A DNA stretch of 64,000 nt, from assembly GCF_002933295.1 (NCBI RefSeq), contig NZ_PSSW01000005.1, forward strand, positions 330,356-394,355, read 5' to 3'. The notes under the pieces were generated by a model. That model had not been told where the DNA came from. It saw only the letters and a program-made list of their open reading frames with translations, and did no database searches. Numbering within the stretch: position 1 is the stretch's first letter; each line of letters starts with the position of its first letter. Of this stretch, positions 17,188-27,093 are shown in pieces. The stretch is from Marinobacter flavimaris (GTDB taxonomy: Bacteria > Pseudomonadota > Gammaproteobacteria > Pseudomonadales > Oleiphilaceae). A program made the position numbers and the translations under genes.

Positions 17188-17287
17188 TCCTCCCGGGCTT
17201 TTGTCCCGCCGTGTAACCTTGGAAAAGGTCGTCAACTCTCGGACCAGCCGTCTGCACGGATTGATGGCAGACCGGAACCCTAGTTGA
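17188..17287 (-). promoter_or_regulatory. Guanidine-I (ykkC) riboswitch upstream of the carboxylase operon
   Basis: The minus strand holds CTAGGGTTCCGG, GGTCCGAGAG and ACGGCGGGACAAAAGCCCGGG in the ykkC-I order, ending about 57 nt before the first ATG. Aptamer strand CCTTTTCC-AA-GGTTA (plus-strand 17214-17228) can pair with TAACC-AGGA-GGAAAAGG over the ribosome site (plus-strand 17133-17149). A short GGGAGG/CCTCTC stem followed by TTTTT lies between them and could act as a weak terminator. The class is clear from sequence; the switching mode is inferred. Confidence 0.95.
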
Positions 17288-17356
17288 CCATTGGTCAGAT
17301 TGTGGCGCGTTGATTGTGGTTTCAGTAACCGACTTCTCGCTGCGTAATGGATACTC

Positions 17357-17373
17357 TGCAGAGTCCATGCCAA
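17357..17373 (-). promoter_or_regulatory. Sigma-54 (-24/-12) promoter for the guanidine carboxylase operon
   Basis: On the minus strand TTGGCATGGACTCTGCA matches the sigma-54 consensus, with the -24 GG and -12 GC ten bases apart. The predicted start is near 17346, about 60 nt before the riboswitch. It shares TGGCATG-N4-CTGCA with the permease promoter at 866-881. Confidence 0.7.
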
Positions 17374-17445
17374 TCGCTAAATTACTGTTTTTTATTGTGG
17401 TGGGATTTGAGGTGTCTGACAGGTCTGCTTCTTGCCTGGGCGAGC

Positions 17446-17460
17446 GCACTGTTTTTGTGC
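17446..17460. promoter_or_regulatory. NtrC-like binding site upstream of the carboxylase operon
   Basis: GCACTGTTTTTGTGC has the GCAC-N7-GTGC form of NtrC sites. Its centre is about 107 bp upstream of the start predicted for the sigma-54 promoter at 17357-17373, a usual enhancer position. It could also affect the divergent aldehyde dehydrogenase gene. Confidence 0.55.
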
Positions 17461-17670
17461 ATCGAGCAGTGCCTTTCCTGTGCATTTATTTTCGGAGAGT
17501 GATTTCGGAGCCGCGCCAATGGTGGCATGGCCTTCGAGCCATCTACTACCAAGGGAGGAGTTTTTCGCCTCCATCGCACCATTCAACTTTCCGGGTTTGG
17601 CGTCTACATTGAATGGGTAAACGCGAAAGGCCGCGTTGCCCTGCGACAAACACAACAAGAGGTCGAGATC
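17461..17670. other. Rest of the divergent region before the aldehyde dehydrogenase gene
   Basis: The non-coding stretch between the guanidine operon and the aldehyde dehydrogenase start is about 540 bp. Its left part holds the riboswitch, promoter and NtrC-like site annotated separately. In this right part I see no convincing promoter. A weak plus-strand sigma-54-like match, TGGCGCGTTGATTGT (GT instead of GC at -12), lies at 17303-17317. Confidence 0.3.
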
Positions 17671-19191
17671 ATGATCTACGCACAACCAGGAAAGGATGGC
17701 TCCGTCGTTTCTTTCAAATCCCGTTACGAGAACTACATCGGTGGGGAGTGGGTTGCCCCGGTAAAAGGCCAGTATTTCGAGAACATCACACCGGTCACTG
17801 GCAATGTGATCTGTGAAATTCCGCGCTCCAGTGCCGAAGATATTGATCTGGCCCTGGACGCAGCGCACAAGGCGGCACCTGCGTGGGGCAGGACCTCTCC
17901 CACCGAGCGTTCCAACATCCTGCTGAAAATTGCGGACCGCATCGAGGCCAACCTCGAGAAGCTCGCAGTCGCTGAAACCTGGGACAACGGCAAGGCCGTG
18001 CGCGAAACCCTGAACGCCGACATTCCCCTCGCGGCTGATCACTTCCGCTACTTCGCGGGTTGTCTTCGTGCCCAGGAAGGCCACATGGGCGAGATCGACC
18101 ACAATACCGTGGCGTACCATTTCCATGAGCCGCTGGGTGTCGTTGGCCAGATCATTCCATGGAACTTCCCGATTCTGATGGCGGCCTGGAAACTGGGCCC
18201 CTGTCTGGCTGCGGGTAACTGCACCGTGCTGAAGCCTGCCGAGCAGACGCCTGCCAGCATCCTGGTACTGATGGAAATCATTGGTGACCTGCTGCCGCCG
18301 GGCGTGCTGAACATTGTTAACGGCTACGGCATCGAGGCCGGCCAGGCCCTGGCCACCAGCAAGCGTATTGCCAAGATTGCCTTCACCGGCTCCACCCCGG
18401 TTGGCTCCCACATCCTCAAGTGCGCGGCTGAAAACATCATCCCGTCCACAGTGGAGCTGGGTGGCAAATCCCCGAACATCTACTTCTCCGACGTGATGAA
18501 GGCCGAGCCGGAATTCATCGACAAGTGCGTGGAAGGTCTGGTTCTGGCGTTCTTCAACCAGGGCGAAGTCTGCACCTGTCCGTCACGGGCGCTGGTCCAG
18601 GAAGACATGTTCGAAGAGTTCATGCAGAAGGTGGTTCAGCGCACCAAGTCGATCAAGCGTGGCAACCCGCTGGACACCGATGTTCAGGTAGGTGCCCAGG
18701 CGTCGAAAGAACAGTTCGACAAGATCATGTCCTACCTGGCCATTGGTAAGGAAGAGGGCGCTGTGGTGCTGACTGGCGGCGACCGCGAGCATCTGGATGA
18801 AGAGTTCAACAATGGCTTCTACATCCAGCCCACCCTGTTCAAGGGTGACAACAAGATGCGCGTGTTCCAGGAAGAAATCTTCGGACCGGTCGTGGGCGTT
18901 ACCACCTTCAAGACCGAGGAAGAAGCCCTGGCCATCGCCAACGACACCGAGTTTGGTCTGGGTGCCGGTGTATGGACCCGCGACACCAATCTCGCCTACC
19001 GGATGGGCCGCAACATCCAGGCCGGTCGGGTGTGGATGAACTGTTACCACGCCTACCCGGCTCACGCAGCCTTCGGTGGTTACAAGAAGTCTGGCGTTGG
19101 CCGTGAAACCCACAAGATGGCGCTCGAGCACTATCAGCAGACCAAGTGCATGCTGACCAGCTACGACACCAACCCGCTGGGTTTCTTCTGA
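17671..19191 (+). CDS. exaC: NAD-dependent aldehyde dehydrogenase, ExaC type
   Basis: A 506-residue class I aldehyde dehydrogenase. The catalytic Cys is in [17 protein letters not shown] and the general base in [12 protein letters not shown]; cofactor-binding segments are [14 protein letters not shown] and [11 protein letters not shown]. The [12 protein letters not shown] form is typical of ExaC/AldB acetaldehyde dehydrogenases acting after quinoprotein alcohol dehydrogenase. A PQQ biosynthesis cluster with ercA/ercS follows 3 kb downstream, in line with that role. The ATG at 17671 ([11 protein letters not shown]) is the usual family start; the longer frame upstream has no support. Confidence 0.9.
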   Translation: MIYAQPGKDGSVVSFKSRYENYIGGEWVAPVKGQYFENITPVTGNVICEIPRSSAEDIDLALDAAHKAAPAWGRTSPTERSNILLKIADRIEANLEKLAVAETWDNGKAVRETLNADIPLAADHFRYFAGCLRAQEGHMGEIDHNTVAYHFHEPLGVVGQIIPWNFPILMAAWKLGPCLAAGNCTVLKPAEQTPASILVLMEIIGDLLPPGVLNIVNGYGIEAGQALATSKRIAKIAFTGSTPVGSHILKCAAENIIPSTVELGGKSPNIYFSDVMKAEPEFIDKCVEGLVLAFFNQGEVCTCPSRALVQEDMFEEFMQKVVQRTKSIKRGNPLDTDVQVGAQASKEQFDKIMSYLAIGKEEGAVVLTGGDREHLDEEFNNGFYIQPTLFKGDNKMRVFQEEIFGPVVGVTTFKTEEEALAIANDTEFGLGAGVWTRDTNLAYRMGRNIQAGRVWMNCYHAYPAHAAFGGYKKSGVGRETHKMALEHYQQTKCMLTSYDTNPLGFF

Positions 19192-19325
19192 ATCAATGAG
19201 CGGTAAGCGGGCCTCCCACACGGGCCCGCCTGTGAGTCAGCACAGCGGATGTGCACCTTCATTCCCCGGTGTCTGGCCGGGGCGACTCTCTGACGAGAGT
19301 TCGGGTTTTTCTGTCACTCTCTTTT

Positions 19326-19347
19326 GGCCCTTCCCAGGGCCTTTTTT
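19326..19347 (+). terminator. Rho-independent terminator after the aldehyde dehydrogenase gene
   Basis: GGCCC-TTCCCA-GGGCC followed by TTTTTT on the plus strand, 135 bp after the stop codon and just before the end of the converging peroxidase-like gene. Confidence 0.85.
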
Positions 19348-19376
19348 ATTGGGGCGGATTTTGGTGTCAATGCGCT

Positions 19377-19955
19377 TTATCGCCCCAGTGAGTAGAACTC
19401 TGCGTTAGGCCGCATGTTTGTCACGTTTGCCATCCGATTGGAAAGCCCGAAGAACGCGGCGATGCCGGAGATGTCCCAGATATCCTCGTCGTTGAAACCA
19501 TGACGTTTGAGTTCCTCAAAGTCCGCGTCACTCACTTCTTGGGCTTGTTGCGAAACCTTTATGGCGAAATCAAGCATGGCTTTCTGGCGTTCAGTGATGT
19601 CGGCCTTTCGGTAGTTCACGGCGACCTGGTCTGCGATCTCCGGGTTCTTTTCACGGATGCGCAGAATAGCGCCATGGGCCACCACGCAGTACTGGCACTG
19701 GTTCAGGTTGCTGGTAGCGACCACGATCATCTCGCGTTCGCCCTTGGTGAGGTTGCTGTCTTTTTCCATCAGGGCATCGTGGTAATCAAAGAAGGCACGA
19801 AACTCGGCGGGGCGATGTGCCAGTACCAGAAAGACATTGGGGATAAACCCCGACTTTCCCTGAACGGCAAGAATCTTCTCCCGGATGTCCGCCGGGAGTG
19901 ATTCAAGCGACGGAACCGGGAATCGGCTTATTGGTTGTTCGTTGGACGAGCTCAT
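19377..19955 (-). CDS. Peroxidase-related (AhpD-like) carboxymuconolactone decarboxylase-fold protein
   Basis: A 192-residue AhpD-like protein with the redox motif NQCQYCVVAHGAI (Cys-X2-Cys plus His three residues on). The surrounding helices match the uncharacterised peroxidase-related enzyme family. It is likely a cytoplasmic peroxide- or thiol-reactive protein. The start at 19955 (MSSSNEQPISRF) follows AAGGAATT. It is the last gene of an acuR-acuI-peroxidase-like run on the minus strand, 44 bp after acuI. Confidence 0.85.
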   Translation of the reverse strand: MSSSNEQPISRFPVPSLESLPADIREKILAVQGKSGFIPNVFLVLAHRPAEFRAFFDYHDALMEKDSNLTKGEREMIVVATSNLNQCQYCVVAHGAILRIREKNPEIADQVAVNYRKADITERQKAMLDFAIKVSQQAQEVSDADFEELKRHGFNDEDIWDISGIAAFFGLSNRMANVTNMRPNAEFYSLGR

Positions 19956-19999
19956 AACAATTCCTTTAATGGCGGTTTTATGGTTCAAGAAGTTTCGGT

Positions 20000-20983
20000 T
20001 CAGCCTGCGACCGGTACGACGATACGCCCACGAACCTTGCCGTCCAGCAGTTGGCTCGCACCTTCGATGGCGTCTTCAAAGGGTATTTCCGTGATCATGC
20101 GCTCGAGCAGATCGATGTCGAGATCCTCCGACAGGCGCTTCCAGGCTTCGAGTCGCTCAGCTTTGGGCGCCATCACGCTGTCCACGCCACACAAGGTCAC
20201 ACCCCGAAGAATGAACGGGGCAACGGTGGACGGGAAGTCCATGCCGGCCGCCAGACCACAGGCTGCGACGACGCCACGGTATTTCATGCCGGCACAGACA
20301 TTGGCCAGCACCTGTCCACCGGCCACATCAATGGCGCCGGCCCAGGTCTCGCGCACCAGGGGTTTGCCTGGTTCACTCAGCTCAGCGCGATCGAGGGTGT
20401 TTCCGGCCCCCAACGACTTCAGATAGTCTGCTTCCTCGGATCGGCCGGTCACCGCGGTCACGGAATAACCCCGCTTGGCCAACAGCGCCACCGCAATGCT
20501 TCCAACGCCGCCGGTTGCCCCGGTCACCAGGATGTCGCCGGAATCAGGTGTTACGCCATTCTTTTCCAGTGCCATGACACAAAGCATGGCGGTATAGCCG
20601 GCGGTGCCAATGGCCATGGCCTGTCGAGGAGAAAACGCCTTGGGCAGAGGAATCAGCCAGTCACCGGAAACACGGGCTTTCTCGGCCAGGCCGCCCCAGT
20701 GTTTCTCGCCAACGCCCCACCCGTTCAAGACAACCGGGTCGCCTGCCTTGAAGTCTGCATGCGTGGAGCTTGATACGGTGCCGGCAAAGTCGATGCCTGG
20801 AATCATCGGGTACTGTTTCACGATCGGTGACTTTCCGGTGATGGCCAGAGCATCCTTGTAGTTCAAGGTTGAGAAGGCTATATCCACGGTAACGTCGCCT
20901 TCCGGCAGTTCCGATTCTTCTATGGATGTCAGTGACACTTTTTGGTCGCCGCGTGATCCTTCAATGAGTATGCCTTTAAACAT
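20000..20983 (-). CDS. acuI: Acryloyl-CoA reductase/YhdH family NADPH oxidoreductase (AcuI)
   Basis: A 327-residue zinc-free medium-chain dehydrogenase. Features are [46 protein letters not shown] and a nucleotide-binding [16 protein letters not shown]. AcuI reduces acryloyl-CoA to propionyl-CoA with NADPH and removes toxic acrylate derivatives, for example from DMSP. The start at 20983 follows CGGAGGCAAC. It lies directly downstream of a TetR gene, as in the acuR-acuI arrangement. No DMSP lyase is seen, so the acryloyl source is unknown. Confidence 0.88.
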   Translation of the reverse strand: MFKGILIEGSRGDQKVSLTSIEESELPEGDVTVDIAFSTLNYKDALAITGKSPIVKQYPMIPGIDFAGTVSSSTHADFKAGDPVVLNGWGVGEKHWGGLAEKARVSGDWLIPLPKAFSPRQAMAIGTAGYTAMLCVMALEKNGVTPDSGDILVTGATGGVGSIAVALLAKRGYSVTAVTGRSEEADYLKSLGAGNTLDRAELSEPGKPLVRETWAGAIDVAGGQVLANVCAGMKYRGVVAACGLAAGMDFPSTVAPFILRGVTLCGVDSVMAPKAERLEAWKRLSEDLDIDLLERMITEIPFEDAIEGASQLLDGKVRGRIVVPVAG

Positions 20984-21027
20984 GTTGCCTCCGTGTTTGG
21001 GTAATGAGGATGGTTTTTCGTCCCGGG

Positions 21028-21669
21028 TCATGAGCCGCGAAGTAGCGACAAAAATCCCTGGGCGAACCGATCCAGTGGTTCTGGGGATTGATCCAGCTTT
21101 GCGCGCAACACCGCGCCCTCCCAACCAATCCAGAAGAAGTGCGCCATCTGATCGCACTTTAGATCCTTGGAAATCTCACCGGCCTGCTGGGCCTCTCTCA
21201 ATACCCCAGCGGTGCGGCACTCCCAGTCCGTGAAAACGTCCTGTAACAGAACACGGAAACCCTCGGGCAGGGCGGTCATTTCCTGTCCCAGATTGCCGAT
21301 CAGGCAGCCGCGGCGATACTCGAACCTGGCCATGCCCGTTTTGGCATCCTCAACAAACGCTTCGAGCCGCTGCAGGGGAGTGAGGGCGCGATCTTCAAAC
21401 CAGCGATCAAGTTTGCGCGCAAAATAGCGGCCGTAGGCTTCGATCAGGATCCGGCCGAAGGCTTCTTTATTGTCGAAGTAGTGGTAGAAGGAGCCTTTCG
21501 GTACGCCGGCTTTGCGAAGTATTTCGTCGATGCCGGTGGAGGAGTAACCCTTCTCCGTCAGCACTGACAGGCCCACGGTGATGAGCGTTTCCCGGGTATC
21601 CCTGAAATCGGCATTTTCAGTCTTCGGGGGGCGGCCCCGTTTTCGCTTGATGTCTGCTGTCTGGTTCAT
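21028..21669 (-). CDS. acuR: TetR family repressor, AcuR-like
   Basis: A 213-residue TetR regulator. After a basic N-terminus ([20 protein letters not shown]) comes the helix-turn-helix [20 protein letters not shown]. It is first in the run with acuI 44 bp downstream, the arrangement of the acrylate-responsive repressor AcuR. Two 15-bp palindromes at 21685 and 21719 lie just upstream of its start and are its likely operators. AcuR identity comes from context and family, not from an alignment. Confidence 0.78.
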   Translation of the reverse strand: MNQTADIKRKRGRPPKTENADFRDTRETLITVGLSVLTEKGYSSTGIDEILRKAGVPKGSFYHYFDNKEAFGRILIEAYGRYFARKLDRWFEDRALTPLQRLEAFVEDAKTGMARFEYRRGCLIGNLGQEMTALPEGFRVLLQDVFTDWECRTAGVLREAQQAGEISKDLKCDQMAHFFWIGWEGAVLRAKLDQSPEPLDRFAQGFLSLLRGS

Positions 21670-21684
21670 CGTCTTGACTCAATT

Positions 21685-21699
21685 TAGACCGATCGTCTA
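21685..21699. promoter_or_regulatory. TetR (AcuR-like) operator 1
   Basis: TAGACCGATCGTCTA, an inverted repeat with TAGAC/GTCTA arms, 16 bp before the AcuR-like start. It pairs with a second copy 34 bp further upstream. Confidence 0.75.
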
Positions 21700-21718
21700 T
21701 TTAATTATCAGAATAAAC

Positions 21719-21733
21719 TAGACTGGTCGTCTA
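21719..21733. promoter_or_regulatory. TetR (AcuR-like) operator 2
   Basis: TAGACTGGTCGTCTA has the same arms as the site at 21685-21699. The centre-to-centre distance of 34 bp is close to three helical turns, so both could be bound on one DNA face. Both also lie upstream of pqqA on the other strand. Confidence 0.75.
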
Positions 21734-21946
21734 ATAAAATCAAGTGAAGTTGCTATGGGGTGCAGCCAGGGCGGAATGGGATTCGCTCTCCCAAGTGGGA
21801 GCGATGCTACTTTGTGGTGGCCAAAAACAGTTCCAAAGTACCATATTGGCCCCTTGCCCCGGCCGATAGGATGGGAACTGGGTTATCGGCAATGTCGTTG
21901 ATTCACCCTCAATGCGCTAACAATCATGACAATAGAGGTGAGCATT

Positions 21947-22018
21947 ATGTGGACCAAACCAGCCTACGAAGATCTCCGCATCGGTTTCGAAGTCACCATG
22001 TACTTCGCCAATCGCTGA
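21947..22018 (+). CDS. pqqA: PQQ precursor peptide PqqA
   Basis: A 23-residue peptide, [20 protein letters not shown] then ANR. It has the conserved Glu15 and Tyr19 (E-V-T-M-Y), which PqqE crosslinks to begin PQQ synthesis. AGAGGTGAGC lies before the ATG and pqqB begins 53 bp downstream. Confidence 0.97.
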   Translation: MWTKPAYEDLRIGFEVTMYFANR

Positions 22019-22071
22019 GTGCTGAAGCGGCCAGCCTCGAGCTGGCCGTTTTGCTTGTGGAGTGACCCACC

Positions 22072-23001
22072 ATGTTGATTCACGTTCTGGGCTCCGCTGC
22101 AGGCGGTGGCTTTCCCCAGTGGAACTGTAACTGCGCCAACTGCGACGGCTTCCGGAAGGGTACCCTGAACGCCCGGGCCCGTACCCAGTCTTCCATTGCC
22201 ATCAGTGAAGACGGCGAGCACTGGATCCTGTTTAACGCGTCCCCCGACATTCGCGCCCAGTTGGCTTCCTTCGAAGCGATGCAGCCGGCACGTGCTTTAA
22301 GGGATACCGGCATTGATGCCATTGTGCTGATGGACAGCCAGGTGGACCACACCACCGGCCTGCTGTCCCTGCGCGAGGGTCTTCCGATGGATGTCTGGTG
22401 TACCGAACAGGTGCATGAAGACCTCAGCGGTGGTTTTCCGCTGTTCACCATGCTCAAGCACTGGAACGGTGGCCTGAACTGGCAGCGCATCGAGGCATCC
22501 GAGCAGACGCCTTTTGCCATTCCCTGCGCACCGTCCATCGAGCTGACCGCCATTCCGCTGCTGAGCAACGCACCCCCGTATTCACCGCGCCGGGACAACC
22601 CGCATCCGGGCGATAACATTGGCCTGTTCCTGAAAGACACCCGCACCGGTCAGACAGTCCTTTATGCCCCGGGCCTCGGCGAGCCGGACGACCGTATTCT
22701 CGGCTGGATGCGCCAGGCCGACGTGCTGATGGTGGACGGGACCGTCTGGCACGACGACGAGATGATCCGCCAGGAAGTAGGCACCAAGACCGGCCAGGCC
22801 ATGGGTCATCTGGCCCAGAGCGGCCCGGGTGGCATGATCGAGGTGCTCGACACCATGCCGGCCCAGCGCAAGATCCTGATACACATCAACAACACCAACC
22901 CGATCCTGAACGAGGACTCCCCGGAGCGGGCGGAGCTGACCCGCCACGGCATCGAGGTGTCCTGGGATGGAATGCACATCGACCTTTCGGGGCAGCCATG
23001 A
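22072..23001 (+). CDS. pqqB: PQQ biosynthesis protein PqqB
   Basis: A 309-residue metallo-beta-lactamase-fold protein that begins [20 protein letters not shown], the family signature. Further motifs are [20 protein letters not shown] and the metal site [10 protein letters not shown]. PqqB is an iron-dependent hydroxylase acting on the diamino-acid intermediate derived from PqqA. Its end overlaps the pqqC start by four bases (ATGA), as expected for an operon. Confidence 0.97.
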   Translation: MLIHVLGSAAGGGFPQWNCNCANCDGFRKGTLNARARTQSSIAISEDGEHWILFNASPDIRAQLASFEAMQPARALRDTGIDAIVLMDSQVDHTTGLLSLREGLPMDVWCTEQVHEDLSGGFPLFTMLKHWNGGLNWQRIEASEQTPFAIPCAPSIELTAIPLLSNAPPYSPRRDNPHPGDNIGLFLKDTRTGQTVLYAPGLGEPDDRILGWMRQADVLMVDGTVWHDDEMIRQEVGTKTGQAMGHLAQSGPGGMIEVLDTMPAQRKILIHINNTNPILNEDSPERAELTRHGIEVSWDGMHIDLSGQP

Positions 23002-23753
23002 ACGCCAAAGCCAACACCGCCATGAATCGGACGGATTTCGAGCAGGCCCTGCGCGCCAAGGGCCAGTACTACCACATCCACCACCCGTACCATAAAGCCA
23101 TGTACGGCGGGCAGTGCACGCCCGAACAGATCCGCGGCTGGGTGGCCAACCGGTACTACTACCAGATCAAGATTCCCCAGAAAGACTCCGCCATCATGGC
23201 CAACTGCCCGGACGCTGGTGTGCGCCGGCTCTGGCTGCAGCGGATTCTGGATCACGATGGCCACGACGGCGATGTCGGCGGCATCGAAGCCTGGTTGTCC
23301 CTGGCCGAGGCGGTGGGCCTTAGCCGGGAAGAGGTGATTGACCAGCGCCACGTTTTGCCGGGTGTCCGCTTTGCCGTGGACGCCTACCTGAACTTCGCCC
23401 GCCGGGCGACCTGGCAGGAGGCGGCCTGTTCGTCACTGACCGAGCTGTTTGCCCCGGAAATCCACCAGTCCCGACTGGACAGCTGGCCCGCCCACTATCC
23501 GTGGATTGAAGAGAGCGGCTACAGCTACTTCCGCAAGCGTCTGTCCGAAGCCAGAAGAGACGTGGAACATGGCCTGACCATTACCCTCGACCACTTCACC
23601 ACAGAGGCACAGCAGGCCCGGGCCCTGGAGATTCTTCAGTTCAAGCTGGACATCCTCTGGACCATGTTGGATGCCATGACCATGGCCTACGGCCATCGCA
23701 CCCCGCCGTACCATACCGTGACCGACGAACAGGTCTGGCACCGGGGGCTGTAA
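22998..23753 (+). CDS. pqqC: Pyrroloquinoline-quinone synthase PqqC
   Basis: A 251-residue all-helical oxidase of the TenA/PqqC fold. Recognisable segments are [34 protein letters not shown] and the C-terminal [15 protein letters not shown]. PqqC performs the last ring closure and eight-electron oxidation to PQQ without a cofactor. The start overlaps pqqB by ATGA; a second in-frame ATG at 23022 is possible. Confidence 0.97.
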   Translation: MNAKANTAMNRTDFEQALRAKGQYYHIHHPYHKAMYGGQCTPEQIRGWVANRYYYQIKIPQKDSAIMANCPDAGVRRLWLQRILDHDGHDGDVGGIEAWLSLAEAVGLSREEVIDQRHVLPGVRFAVDAYLNFARRATWQEAACSSLTELFAPEIHQSRLDSWPAHYPWIEESGYSYFRKRLSEARRDVEHGLTITLDHFTTEAQQARALEILQFKLDILWTMLDAMTMAYGHRTPPYHTVTDEQVWHRGL

Positions 23754-24028
23754 TGGAGGTGGGTATGAATGAGGTGCCGCGTTTTCGTCGAGGGTTCCGG
23801 TTCCAGTGGGAGCCGGCCCAGGAGAGTTATGTGCTGCTTTATCCGGAAGGAATGGTGAAGCTCAATGGCAGTGCCGGTGCCATTCTCAATCAAGTGGACG
23901 GCCAGCGTACCGTGGCCGACATCGTCGCCAGTCTGGAGCAGCAGTTCCCCGACGCCGGCCCGCTTGGCAAGGACGTCAGCGAATTTTTGCAGGACGCCCG
24001 GCACCAACACTGGATTGAACTGTCATGA
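23753..24028 (+). CDS. pqqD: PqqA-binding chaperone PqqD
   Basis: A 91-residue protein: [40 protein letters not shown]. This is the RRE-fold chaperone that delivers PqqA to PqqE. The ATG at 23753 overlaps the pqqC stop (TAATG). An alternative ATG at 23765 has GGAGGT just upstream and would give 87 residues; it may be the true start. The end overlaps pqqE by ATGA. Confidence 0.95.
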   Translation: MEVGMNEVPRFRRGFRFQWEPAQESYVLLYPEGMVKLNGSAGAILNQVDGQRTVADIVASLEQQFPDAGPLGKDVSEFLQDARHQHWIELS

Positions 24029-25161
24029 GCACGACCAACCCCCACAACGCCGGGCCGCCCCTGTGGCTGCTGGCAGAGCTGACCTATCGCTGCCCGCTGC
24101 AATGCCCCTATTGCTCCAATCCGCTGGACTTTGCGCAAACCCAACAGGAGCTGACCACCGAGGAGTGGGTGAGTGTGCTTCGACAGGGCCGCACGATGGG
24201 GGCGGCGCAACTGGGTTTTTCCGGCGGCGAGCCCCTGGTCCGCCAGGACCTCGCGGAGCTGATCGCCGAGGCGCGGCACCTGGGGTATTACACCAACCTG
24301 ATTACTTCAGGGCTGGGCCTGACGGAGGCCAAGGTGGATGCCTTTGCCGAGGCGGGGCTGGATCATATCCAGGTGAGCTTTCAGGCGTCCGATCCGGAAC
24401 TGAACAACGCCGTGGCCGGCTCCCGAAAGGCCTTTGACCAGAAGCTGGCCATGGCCCGGGCGGTGAAGGAAGCCGGCTATCCCATGGTGCTCAACTTCGT
24501 GATCCACCGCCACAACATCCACCAGATGAACGACATCATGGATTTGTGCGAGCGCCTGGGGGCGGACTACGTCGAGCTGGCCACCTGCCAGTATTACGGC
24601 TGGGCCTTCGAAAACCGGGAAGGGTTGATGCCTTCCAAAGCGCAGCTGGTGAAGGCAGAGCAGGAAGTGAACCGGTACCGGGAACGGCTGCAGCAATCCG
24701 GTTCGGCCATGAATCTGATCTTTGTGACACCGGACTATTACGAAGAGCGCCCGAAAGCCTGTATGAACGGCTGGGGTAATCTGTTCCTGACCGTGGCCCC
24801 GGATGGCACCGCACTGCCGTGCCACAGCGCCCGTTTGCTGCCCATCGACTTTCCCAATGTCCGAGACATGGATCTGCAAAACATCTGGTACGACAGCCCG
24901 GGGTTCAACCACTACCGCGGCGACACCTGGATGCCCGAGCCTTGCCGTTCCTGCGATGAGAAGGAGAAGGACTTCGGTGGCTGTCGCTGTCAGGCCTATC
25001 TTTTGACGGGCAAAGCGGATAACGCAGATCCAGTATGCAGCAAATCGTCGTATCATGATCGAATACTGGCAGCGAGGAAAGCTGCCGATCATGCCACGGC
25101 CGGCCTGACTGAACTGGTATATCGAAATGCGGATAATTCACGGCTTTTCTTCCGGGGTTAA
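24025..25161 (+). CDS. pqqE: PqqA peptide cyclase PqqE (radical SAM)
   Basis: A 378-residue radical SAM enzyme. The first cluster motif is in [15 protein letters not shown] (CX3CX2C), followed by [12 protein letters not shown]. The C-terminal SPASM region has auxiliary-cluster cysteines ([34 protein letters not shown]). It forms the Glu-Tyr C-C bond in PqqA. The start overlaps pqqD by ATGA. Confidence 0.97.
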   Translation: MSTTNPHNAGPPLWLLAELTYRCPLQCPYCSNPLDFAQTQQELTTEEWVSVLRQGRTMGAAQLGFSGGEPLVRQDLAELIAEARHLGYYTNLITSGLGLTEAKVDAFAEAGLDHIQVSFQASDPELNNAVAGSRKAFDQKLAMARAVKEAGYPMVLNFVIHRHNIHQMNDIMDLCERLGADYVELATCQYYGWAFENREGLMPSKAQLVKAEQEVNRYRERLQQSGSAMNLIFVTPDYYEERPKACMNGWGNLFLTVAPDGTALPCHSARLLPIDFPNVRDMDLQNIWYDSPGFNHYRGDTWMPEPCRSCDEKEKDFGGCRCQAYLLTGKADNADPVCSKSSYHDRILAARKAADHATAGLTELVYRNADNSRLFFRG

Positions 25162-27049
25162 CAACTCCGCCATCAAGCCTGCACTGGTCGGCCATCACCA
25201 CGACAAAACGGTACTGAGTGCCTACGAGGCCTGCTCGGCGCATGTCCAGCGTGGGGAACTTGCGGTGGCCCCGGCGGGTGTGTTCTGGCTGGAGACGGAT
25301 CCGGCACGCGGCTGCAATACGCTCTGGCACCTTTCCGATCAGGGGCCTGTTCGCCTTGGACCTGATGATCTTGGCATCCGCAGCCGGGTAAATGGCTATG
25401 GTGGTGGCGCCCTGGCGGCTGCCGACAGCGGTGTGTTCGTGGTTGGCGAGGATCAACAGATACGGTTTGTCAGTCTGCCCGACGGCCAGTGCCACAACCT
25501 GACCGATGACCCCGGAGCGGCCTATGGTGGGTTGGTCGCTGACCAGTCCCGTCGACGGGTGCTCGCGGTACGGGAAGCAGAGGGCAAGCAGCAGCTGGTT
25601 GCCGTCTCCATGCTGGGCGAGCGTTCGGTGCTTCATTCCGGCCTGGATTTTTACAGCGCGCCGGCGGTCTCGGCCGATGGCAGTCAGGTTGCCTGGACCA
25701 GCTGGCAGTTGCCGGATATGCCCTGGCTGCGTTCACGGCTGTGGACCGCAAATTGCTCTGAAGATGGATTGCTGGATCAAGGCCGGGAATGGCCCACACC
25801 TTCTGAGGCGTCGGTACAGCAGCCGGTGTTCGATGGCAACCAACTCTGGGTTTTGTCAGACCACGGGGGTTGGTGGCAACCCTGGCATATTGATACTTCG
25901 GGCGAGGGCGCTTGGCACGCCACCGAATCGCCAGCCCGGGATCATGGCAACGCGCCCTGGCAGTTGGGTGAATCCCACCACTGCCCGACAGGCAGTGGCA
26001 GTTGGGCCCGGGTTCGTTACTGCAATGGGACCGGCGAGCTCTGGCTAAGCTCCGGCGAAACGGGTGAAGCAATCCGGGTTGCCCGGGGCTTTGGCGACTT
26101 CCGATGTCTGCAGTCGGCTGGCGAGCATCTTTACTGCATCGGGCGAGCCGCCACCCGCCTGGACGCGGTCCTCCAGATTGATCTCGAGACCGGCCAGGCC
26201 CGCACCATTGCCGGGGGCGAGGAGGCCATGCCAGAGCCGCGGGCGGCACTGCCGCTGGATATCGAGATTCCGGCTCTGAACCCGGGTGAAGCTTCTATCC
26301 ACGGATTTTTCTACACTCCGAAGCTGGCCACGCCAGACGTCCCTCCACTGATTCTGATTGCTCACGGAGGACCCACTTCGGCGGCCTATCCGGTGTTCAA
26401 TCCCCAGGTTCAGTACTGGTGTCAGCGGGGCTTTGCCGTCGCTGAAATCAACTATCGAGGCAGCACCGGCTTTGGTCGTGAGTTCCGCCTGGCCCTGGAA
26501 GGTCGGTGGGGTGACGTGGATGTCGCGGATATGGAACGGGCGGCAGACCACCTTGCCTCCTTCGGCCTGGCTGATGGGAGACGGGTGTTTATCCAGGGTC
26601 GCAGCTCCGGGGGTTACACGGCCCTGATGGCGATGATCCGGAGCAGGCGTTTCACCGCTGGCGCGAGCATGTTCGGCGTAACGGATCCCATGCGTTTACG
26701 GGCCATGACCCATCGGTTTGAATCCGGTTATCTGGATTGGCTACTGGGGTCGCCAGAAAAATACCCGGAGCGGTGGCAGGAGAGAACGCCCCTGTTGCAC
26801 GCCGAACGCATTACCGCGCCCATGATCTTTTTCCAGGGCGGACAGGACCGGGTTGTGGTGCCTGAGCAGACCCGGGCAATGACCGAGGCCATGAAAGCCG
26901 CGGGCAGGGCGCCGGAGCTGCACTGGTTTGAAGACGAGGGGCATGGTTTCCGGCGACAGGCCAATCAGGCCGGTATGCTCGAATGGATGTTCAGCTTCTA
27001 CCGAAAGCATAGCCAAAAGGCCAATGATCAGGCGGAGAACTTGAGTTAA
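25127..27049 (+). CDS. pqqH: S9 family (prolyl oligopeptidase-like) peptidase, PqqH-like
   Basis: A 640-residue S9-type peptidase. An N-terminal beta-propeller (about 1-390) precedes an alpha/beta-hydrolase domain. The catalytic Ser is in [13 protein letters not shown], Asp in [10 protein letters not shown] and His in EDEGHGF. It begins 35 bp inside pqqE, so the genes are translationally linked. In Pseudomonas a peptidase of this family (pqqH) lies at the same place, followed by ercA and ercS. It may process PqqA or the crosslinked peptide, though this is not settled. No PqqF-type metalloprotease is in the window. Confidence 0.87.
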   Translation: MRIIHGFSSGVNNSAIKPALVGHHHDKTVLSAYEACSAHVQRGELAVAPAGVFWLETDPARGCNTLWHLSDQGPVRLGPDDLGIRSRVNGYGGGALAAADSGVFVVGEDQQIRFVSLPDGQCHNLTDDPGAAYGGLVADQSRRRVLAVREAEGKQQLVAVSMLGERSVLHSGLDFYSAPAVSADGSQVAWTSWQLPDMPWLRSRLWTANCSEDGLLDQGREWPTPSEASVQQPVFDGNQLWVLSDHGGWWQPWHIDTSGEGAWHATESPARDHGNAPWQLGESHHCPTGSGSWARVRYCNGTGELWLSSGETGEAIRVARGFGDFRCLQSAGEHLYCIGRAATRLDAVLQIDLETGQARTIAGGEEAMPEPRAALPLDIEIPALNPGEASIHGFFYTPKLATPDVPPLILIAHGGPTSAAYPVFNPQVQYWCQRGFAVAEINYRGSTGFGREFRLALEGRWGDVDVADMERAADHLASFGLADGRRVFIQGRSSGGYTALMAMIRSRRFTAGASMFGVTDPMRLRAMTHRFESGYLDWLLGSPEKYPERWQERTPLLHAERITAPMIFFQGGQDRVVVPEQTRAMTEAMKAAGRAPELHWFEDEGHGFRRQANQAGMLEWMFSFYRKHSQKANDQAENLS

Positions 27050-27093
27050 ACTCTCGGCTATTCCTATAACAACAAACGGTCGAGTGCAGTCTG

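Noticed and set aside
12341..17283. Three long open frames on the plus strand (349, 481 and 514 codons) opposite the guanidine operon
   Set aside because: They run antisense to clear carboxylase and DUF1989 genes, have no recognisable domains, and are typical reverse-strand shadows of GC-rich coding DNA.
17303..17317. Sigma-54 promoter for the aldehyde dehydrogenase gene
   Set aside because: The -12 element is GT instead of GC and it lies more than 350 bp from the start, so it is kept only as a weak remark.
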